Below, in pieces: positions 25,193 to 39,208 of a stretch of 64,000 nucleotides of DNA. The notes beneath the pieces were generated by a model. That model did not search any database, had not been told where the DNA came from, and was given only the letters and a program-made list of their open reading frames with translations. Source of the stretch: Pseudomonas sp. R5-89-07 (GTDB taxonomy: Bacteria > Pseudomonadota > Gammaproteobacteria > Pseudomonadales > Pseudomonadaceae); the NCBI RefSeq assembly GCF_003851685.1, contig NZ_CP027727.1:1116001-1180000 (forward strand), in the 5' to 3' direction. Position numbers and translations under genes: made by a program. The first letter of the stretch is position 1; the number at the start of each line of letters is the position of its first letter.

Positions 25193-25462
25193 ACATGTTG
25201 CTCCAGATGCGACTGACTGCAGTGTTGCTCGTTGCCGTGGGTTCAATGGCGTTTGCGTAGCTTAGCAGTACGGTAGCCTCGACCGCTTCCAGCGCGGGGG
25301 CAAGCTCCACCATACTGTACTTGGAACGTGCCATAGAGCTTGCAGGACACCTATGAATACCGAAAAAAACCAGCGCTGATTCGCGAAACCTTCCCTGTCG
25401 GCCCGTTGCAGTGTAACTGCACAGAGAACCCGTTTGTGCGTGCCTGATGGGACGTTGCATCG

Positions 25463-25548
25463 ATGGGAGGGGGCTTGCTCCCGATAACGGTGTGTCGGCT
25501 ATAGTTGAGTTCACTGATCTAACGCTATCGGGAGCAAGCCCTCCCACA
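25463..25548. repeat. REPIN copy E, diverged
   Basis: Arms GATGGGAGGGGGCTTGCTCC and GGAGCAAGCCCTCCCAC; differs from copies A-C by CTTGCTCCCGAT instead of CTTGCCCCCGAT and by a lost pair of bases on the right. Confidence 0.88.
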
Positions 25549-25595
25549 CTGGGATCTGCATGGATTAGATAAATCCTGTTTGCGCCTTGCTCACG

Positions 25596-25622
25596 GAATT
25601 TTTACCGTTTGTCGTGTTCCAA
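25596..25622 (+). promoter_or_regulatory. Candidate AlgU (sigma22/sigmaE)-type promoter
   Basis: GAATTT, 16 bases, then TCCAA; the AlgU consensus is GAACTT-N16/17-TCCAA or TCTGA. It lies 65 bases upstream of the OmpA-like lipoprotein ATG. OmpA-like and osmotically induced lipoproteins are frequent AlgU targets, so the match is plausible. Confidence 0.5.
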
Positions 25623-25686
25623 ACCCGGCACAGGACCATTGTCCATGTCCTCTGCATCTCAGAATGCAAAAGTAGGAGCTTCCTTC

Positions 25687-26460
25687 ATGTTCACTCCGCG
25701 TCGTCTGCTTGTTGTCGCCACCGCCGTAGCCCTGTTGTCCGGCTGCGCTTCCCCTAATCCTTATGACGGCAGCCAGGGACAGGCCAGCAATGGTTCCGAA
25801 AGCGGCATGAGCAAGACCGCCAAGTACGGCGGCCTCGGCGCGCTCGCTGGCGCATTGGCCGGTGCGGCCATCGACCATAACAACCGTGGCAAGGGCGCGC
25901 TGATCGGCGCAGTCGTTGCCGGTGCTGGCGCTGCCGGCTACGGCTACTACGCCGACCAGCAAGAGAAAAAACTGCGCGAAAGCATGGCCAATACCGGGGT
26001 TGAAGTGCAGCGCCAGGGTGATCAGATCAAATTGATCATGCCGGGCAATATCACCTTCGCCACCAACTCCGACGCGATCTCCAGCAGCTTCTACACGCCG
26101 CTGAACAACCTGGCCAACTCCCTCAAGCAGTTCAACCAGAACACCATTCAGATCGTTGGCTACACCGACAGCACCGGCAGCCGCCAGTTGAACATGGACC
26201 TGTCCCAGCGCCGTGCGCAGAGCGTGGCCAACTACCTGACCTCCCAGGGCGTCAGCGCCGCCAACCTGAGCGCTCGGGGTGCGGGTCCGGATAACCCGAT
26301 TGCCAGCAACGCAGACGTGAATGGCCGTGCCCAGAACCGTCGCGTGGAAGTGAACCTTGGCCCGATCCCTGGCCAGCAGTACGGCCAGCCAGGTGCCCAG
26401 CAACAGGCGCCACAGCAGAACAACCAGTTCCAGGGCAACCCGTACTCGCAGTACCAGTAA
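25687..26460 (+). CDS. OmpA-family lipoprotein with glycine-zipper (YiaD-like)
   Basis: 257-aa outer-membrane lipoprotein. Signal with lipobox LLSGC (Cys20); Gly/Ala-rich glycine-zipper segment (GGLGALAGALAGAA, GALIGAVVAGAGAAGYG) at about 56-96; OmpA peptidoglycan-binding domain (about 115-230) with VGYTDSTGSRQLNMDLSQRR and NRRVEVNL; Gln-rich tail. ATG 25687 follows AGGAG 8 bases upstream. It is convergent with dolP across a giant hairpin and probably ties the outer membrane to peptidoglycan. Confidence 0.92.
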   Translation: MFTPRRLLVVATAVALLSGCASPNPYDGSQGQASNGSESGMSKTAKYGGLGALAGALAGAAIDHNNRGKGALIGAVVAGAGAAGYGYYADQQEKKLRESMANTGVEVQRQGDQIKLIMPGNITFATNSDAISSSFYTPLNNLANSLKQFNQNTIQIVGYTDSTGSRQLNMDLSQRRAQSVANYLTSQGVSAANLSARGAGPDNPIASNADVNGRAQNRRVEVNLGPIPGQQYGQPGAQQQAPQQNNQFQGNPYSQYQ

Positions 26461-26526
26461 ACCGTCACCCACAAAAAAGGGCGCCGTGCAGTCAATGCAC
26501 GGCGCCCTTTTTTGTGGGTGACGGTT
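26460..26526. terminator. Bidirectional terminator with a 31-bp perfect stem
   Basis: Bases 26460-26490 pair without mismatch to 26496-26526 around a GTCAA loop. The stem contains AAAAAAGGGCGCCGTGCA and TGCACGGCGCCCTTTTTT, so an ordinary terminator sits inside a much longer dyad. It begins at the last base of the OmpA-like stop and ends 3 bases before the dolP stop. Confidence 0.92.
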
Positions 26527-26529
26527 ACA

Positions 26530-28164
<1,635 letters not shown>

Positions 28165-28165
<1 letters not shown>

Positions 28166-29976
28166 TATCGAGGGGTGTCCGGAAGGCGCTGGATTTCGCC
28201 GCCAACGAACTTCGCCCACGGCATCTGGCGATCAACGCGCTGGTTGGCGCTGATGCCCAGGTTACCGGAGAGGCCGTCGACACGGGTGTCCGGCAACGCC
28301 TTGAGCTGGCCCAGGCGCGGCGCCAGGCGATAGGCATCCACGCCCATCGCATAGAGACGGCCCAGGCTGCCATTGGCTTGCGGCCATTGTGCGGCGACCT
28401 GGTTGCGCAGCGGGTCGGTGGTGTTGAGCAGCCAAGGGGTTTCGCAGAACATCACGTTGGTCATATCCAGGTACTGGTTGCGGTCGCCGCTGGCGCTGAA
28501 GACGTGGGAGGTCGCATAGACAGGCACATCACCGGCGTACTGGAAGTTCAGGGTCGGCTTGATCTGCTGGGCCAGTTGCGGCGTGACGGCCAGGAAGATG
28601 AACTCGATGTCCTGGCGACGCGAAGGCTGGGCTGCAACGTCAGTGCCGACGGTACTTTGCAGGCTCTTGGCGCGACCTTCGCTTTTGCGCAACTGGAACA
28701 GGTCAGCGATCTGCTGGGCCAGTGCCACGGGCTGATCGACATACTCGACGCCCATCACGGTGCCGCCGTTGGCTTCCCAGTCCTGGCGGAAGGCTTTGTA
28801 GACACGCTCGCCCCATTCGCCACGGGGCACCATGGCGGCGGCGCGATGCAGGCCGTCGGCGCGGGCGCGGCGTGACACTTCACGGGCTTCGTCTTCAGCG
28901 GCCAGGCCGAACTGGAACAGCTGCGCCGGGGCTTGATCGGTCTCGCTGTAGTTCAGGGCCAGGGTGGTGATTGGCAATTGCGGGCGTGCGCTGAGTTGCT
29001 TGACCAGCGGCTTTTCCAGCGGGCCAACCACCAGTTGCACGCCAGCGGCCTGGGCCTTGGCGTAGAAGTCGTCGATGGAGGTCAGGCGCGAGCTGTCGTA
29101 AAACTCAATCACTGGCGGCTTCTGCCCGGCCTGTTCGGCCTGGTAGTGGGCGGCCATGAAGCCTTCGCGCAACGCCTTGCCAACCGACGCAAGGGCGCCT
29201 TCCTGCGGCAGCAGCAGGGCGATCTTGTTCAGCGGCTGGCTGGCCAGCTCCTTGAGTTTGGTCAAGGGCGTTGGCAACTGCACGGCTGCCGGATGGCCCG
29301 GGTTGCGTGCGCGCCAGGTATCAATGGCGGTTTGTTGCTGCTCCAGCGTGCCGGCGCCCTTCACCGCTTGGGCCAGGGTGATCCAGCCGTCCAGTGTCGG
29401 GTTGCCGCTGGCTTGCAGTTGTTCGGTCGGCAGTGCGGCGATCAACGCCCAGATTGCTTCGTGGTTGCTGTTGGCAGCATCACCGCTGAGCAGGGGCGCC
29501 ATGTCGACACGCTCGCGAGCCGCCGCCAGGGTCTGGCCGTCGGCTTCATAGGCGCGGGCATGCACGGTGCCGGTGCGGATCTGCTGATCGACCGGCAACT
29601 GCTTCAGGCTTTGCAGGCTGGGGTGGTTCAGCGCCGTCAACGCAGCCTTGGGCTGGTTGCGGCTCATCGCCAGTTCGGCGGCCAGGGTGCTGGCAAATAC
29701 CTGCGCGGCCGGCTTCAGGACATCCAGGGGCACCTGCGCAAGAATCTGCGAGGAGCGCCCAGGGTTGTTCTGCTGGTAAGCCAGGTCAGCCGCACTCAGG
29801 CGCAGCAACGCGGCCTTTTCCGGCGTTTTGGCGGAGGTGGCCTGTTCGAGCAGTTGCTCGATGCTGGCGTCGGGCGTACGTGGCAGGTCGCCAAGGCTGG
29901 ACGAGGGCGAGCTGGCGCAAGCGGCCAGCAAGGCAGCGAGGCAGAGGGCGGAGAGCAGCCGCAGGCAAGCGATCAT
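28165..29976 (-). CDS. lpoA: Penicillin-binding-protein activator LpoA
   Basis: 603-aa outer-membrane lipoprotein (lipobox LLAAC) that reaches through the periplasm to stimulate PBP1a. N-terminal TPR-like helical domain (about 30-270) and a C-terminal periplasmic-binding-protein-like domain (KIALLLPQEGALASVGKALREG, VMGVEYVD, LYAMGVDAYRL). ATG 29976 has AGGAA about 7 bases upstream, against an ATG at 30000 with none. Divergent from rsmI. Confidence 0.92.
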
Positions 29977-30148
29977 GTAAGTGTTCCTGATACCGATCAA
30001 ATTAGCGTGGAAGTGTACCCAAGCACTGGCCCAGGCGCGATGTTCGTGGCGTGAAACCGTGGATTTAAGTCGTGCAATTGTTGCGATTGGCTAACAGTGG
30101 CTGAAACGACATCCGCCGTGACGGCATATTTTCAGCGTGTCGACGCGC

Positions 30149-30154
30149 TACAAT
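30149..30154 (+). promoter_or_regulatory. Candidate -10 for rsmI
   Basis: TACAAT lies 32 bases upstream of the TTG start. No strong -35 hexamer is seen. Confidence 0.4.
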
Positions 30155-30185
30155 GTGGCTTTTGCCAACCATCGAGGTGTGCGTT

Positions 30186-31058
30186 TTGACTGCTCCAGGT
30201 CCTTTGAATTCCACTGCAGGCTCGCTTTTTGTCGTGGCGACGCCCATTGGCAACCTGGACGACATCAGCGCCCGGGCACTGAAGGTGTTGCGCGAGGTTA
30301 AATTGATCGCGGCAGAAGACACGCGGCACTCCCAACGGTTGATGCAGCATTTTGGAATCAGCACGCCACTGGCGGCGTGCCATGAGCACAATGAACGTGA
30401 GGAGGGCAGCCGTTTTATCACCCGTTTACTGGCCGGTGATGATGTTGCACTGATCTCCGATGCGGGCACGCCGCTGATTTCCGACCCTGGATACCATCTG
30501 GTCCGCCAGGCGCGCGCTGCTGGTATCAATGTAGTGCCTGTTCCGGGAGCGTGCGCGCTGATTGCTGCGTTATCTGCGGCCGGCTTGCCGTCGGACCGCT
30601 TTATTTTCGAAGGCTTCCTGCCCGCCAAGGCGGTGGGACGTCGCGCGCGTCTGCAGGCATTGAAGGAAGAGCCGCGCACCCTGATTTTCTACGAGGCTCC
30701 CCATCGCATCCTGGAGTGCCTGCAGGATATGGAGCTGGTGTTCGGTGGTGCACGCCTGGCGCTATTGGCCCGTGAGTTGACCAAGACCTTTGAAACCCTC
30801 AAGGGCCTGCCACTGGAAGCGCTGCGTGGGTTTGTCGAAGGTGACAGCAATCAGCAGCGCGGAGAGTGCGTCGTGCTGGTGGCCGGCTGGACGGCTCCGG
30901 AGAGTGAAGATGCCGTCGGCAGTGAAGCCATGCGCATTCTCGATTTGCTGCTCAAGGAAATGCCGCTCAAGCGTGCCGCCGCCCTTGCAGCGGAGATTAC
31001 CGGGGTGCGCAAGAATGTGTTGTATCAGGTTGCGCTCGATAAACAGAAAGCCGAATAG
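30186..31058 (+). CDS. rsmI: 16S rRNA (cytidine-1402-2'-O)-methyltransferase
   Basis: 290-aa SAM-dependent methyltransferase of the tetrapyrrole-methylase fold; with RsmH it modifies C1402 in the 30S decoding centre. Motifs: VVATPIGNLDDIS (N-terminus), SDAGTPLISDPG (near 90), VPVPGACALIAALSAAGLP. I read the start as TTG 30186, giving MTAPGPLNSTAG as in other Pseudomonas RsmI, with CGAGG 8 bases upstream; ATG 30153 would add 11 unlikely residues and sits on the promoter. Confidence 0.92.
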   Translation: MTAPGPLNSTAGSLFVVATPIGNLDDISARALKVLREVKLIAAEDTRHSQRLMQHFGISTPLAACHEHNEREEGSRFITRLLAGDDVALISDAGTPLISDPGYHLVRQARAAGINVVPVPGACALIAALSAAGLPSDRFIFEGFLPAKAVGRRARLQALKEEPRTLIFYEAPHRILECLQDMELVFGGARLALLARELTKTFETLKGLPLEALRGFVEGDSNQQRGECVVLVAGWTAPESEDAVGSEAMRILDLLLKEMPLKRAAALAAEITGVRKNVLYQVALDKQKAE

Positions 31059-31116
31059 TTCCGGGGCCGGGCCGGTGTTTCGTCCGAACGTGATGGCAAT
31101 GCTGCACTTTTAGTAC

Positions 31117-31145
31117 TTGTCCTGAGGCCGTCGTGCCGTTAACCT
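31117..31145 (+). promoter_or_regulatory. Candidate rnpB promoter
   Basis: TTGTCC, 17 bases, TAACCT, with the RNA start expected 9-10 bases further at 31155. The spacing fits a sigma70 promoter. Confidence 0.55.
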
Positions 31146-31154
31146 GCGCGGCGG

Positions 31155-31510
31155 AGAGTCGATTGGACAGTCGCTGCCCTCTATGAAAATTAGGGGGGGG
31201 AGGAAAGTCCGGGCTCCATAGGGCGAAGTGCCAGGTAATGCCTGGGAGGCGTGAGCCTACGGAAAGTGCCACAGAAAATAACCGCCTAAGCACTTCGGTG
31301 CCGGTAAGGGTGAAAAGGTGCGGTAAGAGCGCACCGCACGACTGGCAACAGTTCGTGGCTAGGTAAACCCCACTTGGAGCAAGACCAAATAGGGTCCCAA
31401 GGCGTGGCCCGCGCTGGGACCGGGTAGGTTGCTAAAGGTGTCCAGTGATGGCCATCGTAGACGAATGACTGTTCAAGACAGAACCCGGCTTACAGATCGA
31501 CTCTCCACCT
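31155..31510 (+). ncRNA. rnpB: RNase P RNA (type A)
   Basis: Catalytic RNA that trims 5' leaders of tRNA precursors. The conserved core is clear: GAGGAAAGTCCGGGCTCC near the 5' end, TAAACCCCACTTGGAGCAAG in the middle, CCCGGCTTACAGATCGACTC at the 3' end, and terminal pairing of AGAGTCGATTGG with the 3' GATCGACTCT. About 356 nt, normal for a gammaproteobacterial type A RNA. Position between rsmI and mraZ is the standard Pseudomonas arrangement. Confidence 0.97.
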
Positions 31511-31584
31511 TTTTCCTTCCGTCCGAATCTCGGGCGGAAAACCGGTAGTAACGCAAGAATCCCTCCCTGCCAAATCATTGGCAG
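31511..31584 (+). terminator. Terminator-like hairpins after rnpB
   Basis: T5 directly after the RNA, then TTCCGTCCG / CGGGCGGAA (31517-31539, one wobble) and CTGCCAA-ATCA-TTGGCAG (31567-31584). Neither ends in a clear T run; they may help processing or termination. Confidence 0.45.
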
Positions 31585-31758
31585 ATGCGTCTTCGTAATA
31601 CCAAAAAAATCTTACTCTTAACAAATTACTTTAACTTTGAGCTACAGCTCTTTGAGTTGTTTGTGCTTGTTGAGTCAAAAACAACGCTGAAGTCGGGTTT
31701 CTCCTCTCGTTACGCTCGTAAATCTCCGTTCTGTAAGGCTTTTCCTTGTATCCGTGCC

Positions 31759-31788
31759 TTGACGGTGTGGTGGGCGCATTCCTATAGT
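31759..31788 (+). promoter_or_regulatory. Sigma70 promoter of the dcw cluster (Pmra)
   Basis: TTGACG, 18 bases, TATAGT, close to consensus at both hexamers and about 75 bases ahead of mraZ. This is probably the main promoter of the 16-gene dcw run, which has no terminator until after lpxC. Confidence 0.8.
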
Positions 31789-31796
31789 GTGCGCAA

Positions 31797-31821
31797 GTGG
31801 CGGAAAGTGGCACAAAGTGGG
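31797..31821 (+). promoter_or_regulatory. MraZ-box direct repeats
   Basis: Three copies of GTGG spaced exactly 10 bases apart (31797, 31807, 31817), reading TGGCG-N5-TGGCA-N5-TGGGT. The MraZ operator known from E. coli is three TGGGN repeats with 5-base spacers just downstream of the promoter, so this is very probably the autoregulatory site. Confidence 0.8.
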
Positions 31822-31862
31822 TTTTTTGAACGTAAAACGCTAAAATTTGGAGAAACGCACCT

Positions 31863-32318
31863 GTGTTTCGCGGAGCTAACGCTATCAGTCTCGATGCAAA
31901 AGGCCGTCTCGCTATGCCGAGCCGGTATCGTGACGAGCTCATTTCGCGAAGTTCCGGGCAGTTAATCATCACGATTGACGCTGTTGACCCTTGTTTATGT
32001 GTTTACCCCCTCGATGAGTGGGAGTTGATTGAAACCAAGTTGCGCGCTCTGCCTTCATTGCGTGAAGAAAACCGCCGCCTCCAGCGTTTGCTGATCGGTA
32101 ATGCCGTCGACCTTGAGCTCGATGGCAGCGGTCGGTTCCTGGTGCCTCCGCGTTTGCGCGAATACGCCAGGCTCGACAAGCGCGCAATGCTGGTAGGCCA
32201 ACTGAACAAGTTCCAATTGTGGGACGAAGATGCCTGGGATGCTGTTTCTGCAGCTGACCTGGCTGCTATTCAACAACCGGGCGCCATGCCTGACGAACTG
32301 CGTGATTTGATCCTGTGA
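31863..32318 (+). CDS. mraZ: Transcriptional regulator MraZ
   Basis: 151-aa AbrB-like DNA-binding protein with two MraZ repeats, DAKGR at 11-15 and DGSGR at 87-91, each followed by a P-x-R segment. It forms a ring that binds the repeats upstream and represses the dcw promoter. Starts with GTG at 31863 after TTGGAGAAACGC. Its stop overlaps the rsmH start by 4 bases. Confidence 0.96.
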   Translation: MFRGANAISLDAKGRLAMPSRYRDELISRSSGQLIITIDAVDPCLCVYPLDEWELIETKLRALPSLREENRRLQRLLIGNAVDLELDGSGRFLVPPRLREYARLDKRAMLVGQLNKFQLWDEDAWDAVSAADLAAIQQPGAMPDELRDLIL

Positions 32319-33258
32319 CTATTGATAGCGGCTTTAACCACATCACCGTACTGCTTGACGAAGCCGTTGAGGCTCTCGCCGTACGCGCGGATGGCTGCTA
32401 TTTGGATGGCACCTTCGGCAGGGGCGGGCACAGTCGGTTGATACTCAGCCAGCTCGGGCCCAACGGTAAACTCCTCGGGTTCGACAAAGACCCTCAAGCG
32501 ATTGCCACCGGGCAAGCGCTAGCGGCCGAAGACGGCCGCTTTGTCGTTGTGCAGCGCAGCTTTGCCGAGCTGGGCGCCGAAGTCGCCGAGCGCGGCATGG
32601 CGGGCAAAGTGGCCGGGGTTTTGCTCGACCTGGGCGTGTCTTCGCCGCAGCTCGATGACCCGGAACGCGGCTTCAGCTTCATGAACGACGGCCCCCTCGA
32701 CATGCGCATGGACCCCACCCGTGGCGTCAGTGCCGCGCAGTTCATCGCTACGGCGCCCGTTGAAGAAATTGCCCGGGTGTTCAAGGAATACGGTGAGGAA
32801 CGCTTCGCCGGTCGCATGGCCCGTGCCGTGGTCGAGCGCCGCGAGATCCAGCCGTTCGAGCGCACCGCTGACCTGGCCGAAGTACTGAAGGTCGCCAACC
32901 CGGCATGGGAGAAGGGCAAGAACCCGGCTACCCGTGCGTTCCAGGGCTTGCGCATTCACGTCAACAACGAACTGGGTGACCTGGAGGCTGGCCTCGAGGC
33001 TGCCCTGGACGCATTGGAAGTGGGTGGTCGCCTGGTGGTGATCAGTTTTCACTCCCTGGAAGACCGCATCGTCAAACTGTTCATGCGTCGTCTGGTCAAG
33101 GGCGAGTCCGACAACCTGCCGCGCAATCTGCCGGTGCGTTTCGAAGCCTTTGTGCCGAAAATCAAAATCCATGGCAAAGCGCAGTTCGCCTCCGAAGCCG
33201 AACTCAAGGCCAACCCACGTTCCCGCAGCGCCGTCATGCGCGTCGCGGAGAAGTTGCG

Positions 33259-33262
<4 letters not shown>
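32315..33262 (+). CDS. rsmH: 16S rRNA (cytosine-1402-N4)-methyltransferase
   Basis: 315-aa SAM methyltransferase (formerly MraW) that methylates N4 of C1402, partner to RsmI. SAM motif [10 protein letters not shown] at 31-40, [13 protein letters not shown] near 105 and [11 protein letters not shown] near 241 are signature blocks. GTG start at 32315 overlapping mraZ; overlaps ftsL at its 3' end. Confidence 0.97.
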
Positions 33263-35293
<2,031 letters not shown>

Positions 35294-35294
<1 letters not shown>

Positions 35295-36757
35295 TGTCTC
35301 TTAGCCTGAACAAGATTTTTGCCCATGCCGGCCGCGATCTGCTGATTCGCGAGTTAAGCCTGGACAGCCGTAATGTGCGCGCCGGTGACCTGTTCCTGGC
35401 GGTGCCCGGTGGCAAGTTCGATGGCCGTGCACATATTGCCGACGCCCTGCAACGTGGTGCTGCCGCTGTGGCCTATGAAGTGGAAGGCGCCACCGTGCTG
35501 CCGATCACCGATGTGCCGTTGATTCCGGTCAAGGCCCTGGCTGCTCAGCTGTCTGACATTGCCGGGCGCTTCTATGGTGAGCCGAGCCGCCACCTCAACC
35601 TGGTGGGCGTGACCGGCACCAACGGCAAGACCAGCGTGACTCAGCTGGTTGCCCAGGCGCTGGACCTGCTGGGTCAGCATTGCGGCATCGTCGGTACCTT
35701 GGGTACCGGCTTCTATGGCGCGCTGCAAAGCGGCCTGCACACCACGCCGAACCCGATTGCCGTGCAAGCGACCCTGGCCGACCTGAAAAAGGCCGGTGCC
35801 AAGGCGGTTGCCATGGAAGTCTCGTCCCATGGTCTCGACCAGGGCCGCGTGACTGCGTTGGCGTTTGACGTGGCGGTGATGACCAACCTGTCCCGCGATC
35901 ACCTCGATTACCACGGCACGATGCAAGCGTACGCAGCGGCCAAGGCCAAGTTGTTCGCCTGGAACGATCTGAAGTGCCGCGTAGTGAATCTGGATGACGC
36001 CTTCGGCCGCGAACTGGCTGCTCAAGACAGCGAAGCGCGGTTGATCAGCTACAGCCTGGAAGATGCGAGTGCCTACCTGTATTGCCGCCAAGCGCAGTTC
36101 AGCGACGAGGGCGTGCGCGCCACACTGGTCACGCCGCAGGGCGAGCATCATTTGCGCAGCACGCTGCTGGGGCGTTTCAACCTGAGCAACGTACTGGCGG
36201 CGATCGGCGCCTTGCTCGGCCTGGATTACGCGCTCGACGAAATTCTCAAAGTGCTGCCCAAGCTGGAAGGTCCGGCCGGCCGCATGCAGCGCCTGGGTGG
36301 CGGTACGCAGCCGCTGGTGGTGGTCGATTACGCCCACACCCCGGATGCACTGGAAAAAGTCCTGCTGGCGCTGCGCCCGCATGCCAAGGGCAAACTGTTG
36401 TGCCTGTTCGGCTGCGGCGGCGACCGCGATCGCGGCAAGCGTCCGTTGATGGCCGAAATCGTCGAGCGCCTGGCCGACGGCGTATTGGTGACCGACGACA
36501 ACCCGCGCAGCGAAGACCCGAGCCGGATTTTCGACGATATCCGCGAAGGCTTCAAAGACGCTGCCAACGTCACTTTCGTGGCCGGTCGCGGCGCAGCCAT
36601 TGCCCAACTGATCGCCAGCGCCAGCGCCGATGACGTGGTGGTGCTGGCCGGCAAGGGCCATGAGGATTACCAGGAAATCAACGGCGACCGCCATGCCTTC
36701 TCCGATCTGGTCGAGGCTGATCATGCCCTGACTGCCTGGGAGGTCGCCCATGCTTAA
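35294..36757 (+). CDS. murE: UDP-MurNAc-tripeptide synthetase (meso-DAP adding)
   Basis: 487-aa cytosolic ligase adding meso-diaminopimelate to UDP-MurNAc-L-Ala-D-Glu. ATP loop GTNGKT at 108-113, carbamylated-Lys region SSHGLDQGRV, and DNPR at 402-405, the motif that selects meso-DAP rather than Lys. Overlaps murF by 8 bases. Confidence 0.97.
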
Positions 36758-38120
36758 GTCGATGACATTCAGCGAACTGACACAGGCGTTGTCGGCCCGC
36801 GTGCTGTCGAGCGATTGCACATTCGACGGCGTCAGTATCGACAGTCGCAACATCCAGCCAGGCCAGTTGTTCGTCGCACTCGCAGGCCCGCGTTTCGATG
36901 GTCACGACTACCTGAACGAAGTCGCCGCCAAAGGCGCCGTGGGTGCCCTGGTACAACGTGAAGTGACCGACGCCACCTTGCCGCAGTTGCTGGTCGCCGA
37001 TACCCGCCTGGCCCTGGGCCAACTGGGCGCGCTGAACCGTGCCGCTTTCGACAAGCCGGTTGCTGCCATCACCGGTTCCAGCGGCAAGACCACCGTCAAG
37101 GAACTGCTGGCTGGCGTGTTGCGCACCCGTGGACCGGTCCTCGCCACCCGTGGCAACCTGAACAACGATTTCGGCGCACCGCTGACCCTGCTCGAACTGG
37201 CCCCGGAACACACGGCGGCCGTGATCGAGCTGGGCGCTTCACGCATCGGCGAAATTGCCTACACCGTGGCGCTGACCAAGCCCCACGTCGCGATTATCAA
37301 CAACGCCGGTACCGCCCACGTCGGCGAATTCGGCGGCCCGGAAAAAATCGTCGAAGCCAAGGGTGAAATCCTCGAAGGTCTCGACGCTTCGGGCACCGCT
37401 GTACTGAATCTGGATGACAAGGCTTTCGAAACCTGGCGCGTACGCGCTGCCGGGCGCAAGGTACTGACGTTCGCCGTGCACAACGCTGCGGCCGATTTCC
37501 ACGCCTCCGATATTACTGTCGATGCGCGCGGTTGCCCTTCCTTTACCTTGCACACGCCGCAAGGCAGTGAGCACGTGCAGTTGAACCTGCTGGGCAACCA
37601 TAACGTCGCCAACGCCCTGGCCGCCGCCGCTGCCGCCCACGCCCTGGGCGTGTCGCTGTTCGGTATCGCCACAGGCCTGGGCGCCGTGCAGCCGGTCAAG
37701 GGCCGCACCGTGGCGCAACTGGCCACTAACGGCATGCGCGTGATCGATGACACCTACAACGCCAACCCGTCTTCCATCAACGCCGCCGTGGACCTGCTCA
37801 AGGGTTTCGATGGACGCAAGGTGCTGGTACTTGGCGATATCGGCGAGTTGGGCGACTGGGCTGAACAAGGCCATCGCGAAGTCGGCGCCTATGCCGCCGG
37901 CAAAGTCGATGCGCTCTACGCCGTCGGCCCGAACATGGCTCATGCAGTAAACGCCTTCGGCCCCGGCGCGCGGCATTTCGCCAGCCAAGCCGAATTGATC
38001 CAGGCGTTGACTGCGGCTGAACACGATAAACACACAACCATTTTGATCAAGGGATCGCGCAGCGCGGTGATGGAAAACGTCGTCGCAGCCTTGTGTGGCT
38101 CAAGTACGGAGAAACATTAA
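36750..38120 (+). CDS. murF: UDP-MurNAc-pentapeptide synthetase
   Basis: 456-aa ligase adding D-Ala-D-Ala to UDP-MurNAc-tripeptide. ATP loop GSSGKT at 109-114, then [15 protein letters not shown] and [19 protein letters not shown], a MurF signature. TAATG overlap with mraY. Confidence 0.97.
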   Translation: MLKSMTFSELTQALSARVLSSDCTFDGVSIDSRNIQPGQLFVALAGPRFDGHDYLNEVAAKGAVGALVQREVTDATLPQLLVADTRLALGQLGALNRAAFDKPVAAITGSSGKTTVKELLAGVLRTRGPVLATRGNLNNDFGAPLTLLELAPEHTAAVIELGASRIGEIAYTVALTKPHVAIINNAGTAHVGEFGGPEKIVEAKGEILEGLDASGTAVLNLDDKAFETWRVRAAGRKVLTFAVHNAAADFHASDITVDARGCPSFTLHTPQGSEHVQLNLLGNHNVANALAAAAAAHALGVSLFGIATGLGAVQPVKGRTVAQLATNGMRVIDDTYNANPSSINAAVDLLKGFDGRKVLVLGDIGELGDWAEQGHREVGAYAAGKVDALYAVGPNMAHAVNAFGPGARHFASQAELIQALTAAEHDKHTTILIKGSRSAVMENVVAALCGSSTEKH

Positions 38121-39202
38121 TGCTGCTGCTGCTGGCTGAGTATTTGCAACAGTTCCACAAAGGCTTCGCGGTCTTTCAGTACCTGACCTTGCGCGGGATC
38201 CTGGGTGTGCTGACCGCGCTGTGTTTGTCGCTGTTTTTGGGGCCGTGGATGATCCGCACCCTGCAGAACCTGCAAATTGGTCAATCGGTTCGCAATGACG
38301 GCCCGCAGTCGCACCTGTCCAAGTCCGGCACTCCGACCATGGGCGGCGCGTTGATCCTGTCGTCCATCGGTGTCAGTACCTTGCTCTGGGCCGACCTGCA
38401 CAACCGCTATGTATGGGTGGTGCTGCTGGTGACCCTGCTGTTCGGCGCCATCGGCTGGGTGGATGACTACCGCAAAGTGATCGAGAAGAATTCCAAGGGG
38501 CTGCCAAGCCGTTGGAAATACTTCTGGCAGTCGGTCTTCGGCCTGGCGGCGGCGATTTTCCTGTACACCACCGCGCCAAGCGCCGTGGAAACCACCTTGA
38601 TCATCCCGATGCTCAAGGACGCCAGCATTCCACTGGGCATCGGCTTCGTGGTGCTGACCTATTTCGTCATCGTCGGCTCCAGCAACGCGGTGAACCTGAC
38701 CGATGGCCTGGACGGCCTGGCGATCATGCCAACGGTGATGGTGGGCGGCGCGCTGGGCATTTTCTGCTACCTGTCGGGTAACGTGAAATTCGCCGAATAC
38801 CTGCTGATTCCCTATGTACCGGGCGCGGGTGAACTGATCGTGTTCTGCGGCGCGCTGATCGGTGCCGGCCTGGGGTTCCTGTGGTTCAACACCTACCCCG
38901 CTCAAGTATTCATGGGCGACGTCGGTGCACTGGCGCTGGGCGCGGCCCTGGGCACTATCGCGGTGATCGTGCGCCAGGAAATCGTGCTGTTCATCATGGG
39001 CGGTGTGTTCGTGATGGAAACCCTGTCGGTGGTCATCCAGGTGGCTTCCTTCAAGTTGACCGGGCGCCGCGTCTTTCGCATGGCGCCGATTCACCACCAC
39101 TTTGAACTCAAGGGCTGGCCCGAGCCACGCGTGATCGTCCGTTTCTGGATCATCACCGTGATTCTGGTACTGGTCGGCCTTGCCACCCTGAAACTGAGGT
39201 AG
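38120..39202 (+). CDS. mraY: Phospho-MurNAc-pentapeptide transferase
   Basis: 360-aa inner-membrane enzyme with about ten helices that makes lipid I from UDP-MurNAc-pentapeptide and undecaprenyl phosphate. Motifs [36 protein letters not shown] and the HHHFE loop carry the Asp and His residues of the active site. ATG 38120 shares its A with the murF TAA. Confidence 0.97.
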   Translation: MLLLLAEYLQQFHKGFAVFQYLTLRGILGVLTALCLSLFLGPWMIRTLQNLQIGQSVRNDGPQSHLSKSGTPTMGGALILSSIGVSTLLWADLHNRYVWVVLLVTLLFGAIGWVDDYRKVIEKNSKGLPSRWKYFWQSVFGLAAAIFLYTTAPSAVETTLIIPMLKDASIPLGIGFVVLTYFVIVGSSNAVNLTDGLDGLAIMPTVMVGGALGIFCYLSGNVKFAEYLLIPYVPGAGELIVFCGALIGAGLGFLWFNTYPAQVFMGDVGALALGAALGTIAVIVRQEIVLFIMGGVFVMETLSVVIQVASFKLTGRRVFRMAPIHHHFELKGWPEPRVIVRFWIITVILVLVGLATLKLR

Positions 39203-39208
39203 AAACGA

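Larger units (their letters stand above)
25193..25686. other. Divergent spacer between pqi operon and OmpA-like gene
   Basis: 494 bases with no convincing gene. It contains REPIN copy E (25463-25548) and a candidate AlgU-type promoter (25596-25622) for the OmpA-like gene. Nothing else was recognised; a 120-aa minus-strand frame here is mostly REPIN sequence. Confidence 0.6.

Noticed and set aside
25185..25547. 120-aa minus-strand frame between pqi and the OmpA-like gene
   Set aside because: Its first 30 codons are REPIN sequence and the rest has no protein-like features.
31631..31972. 113-aa minus-strand frame over the dcw promoter
   Set aside because: It covers the promoter, the MraZ boxes and the mraZ start, with no coding signature.
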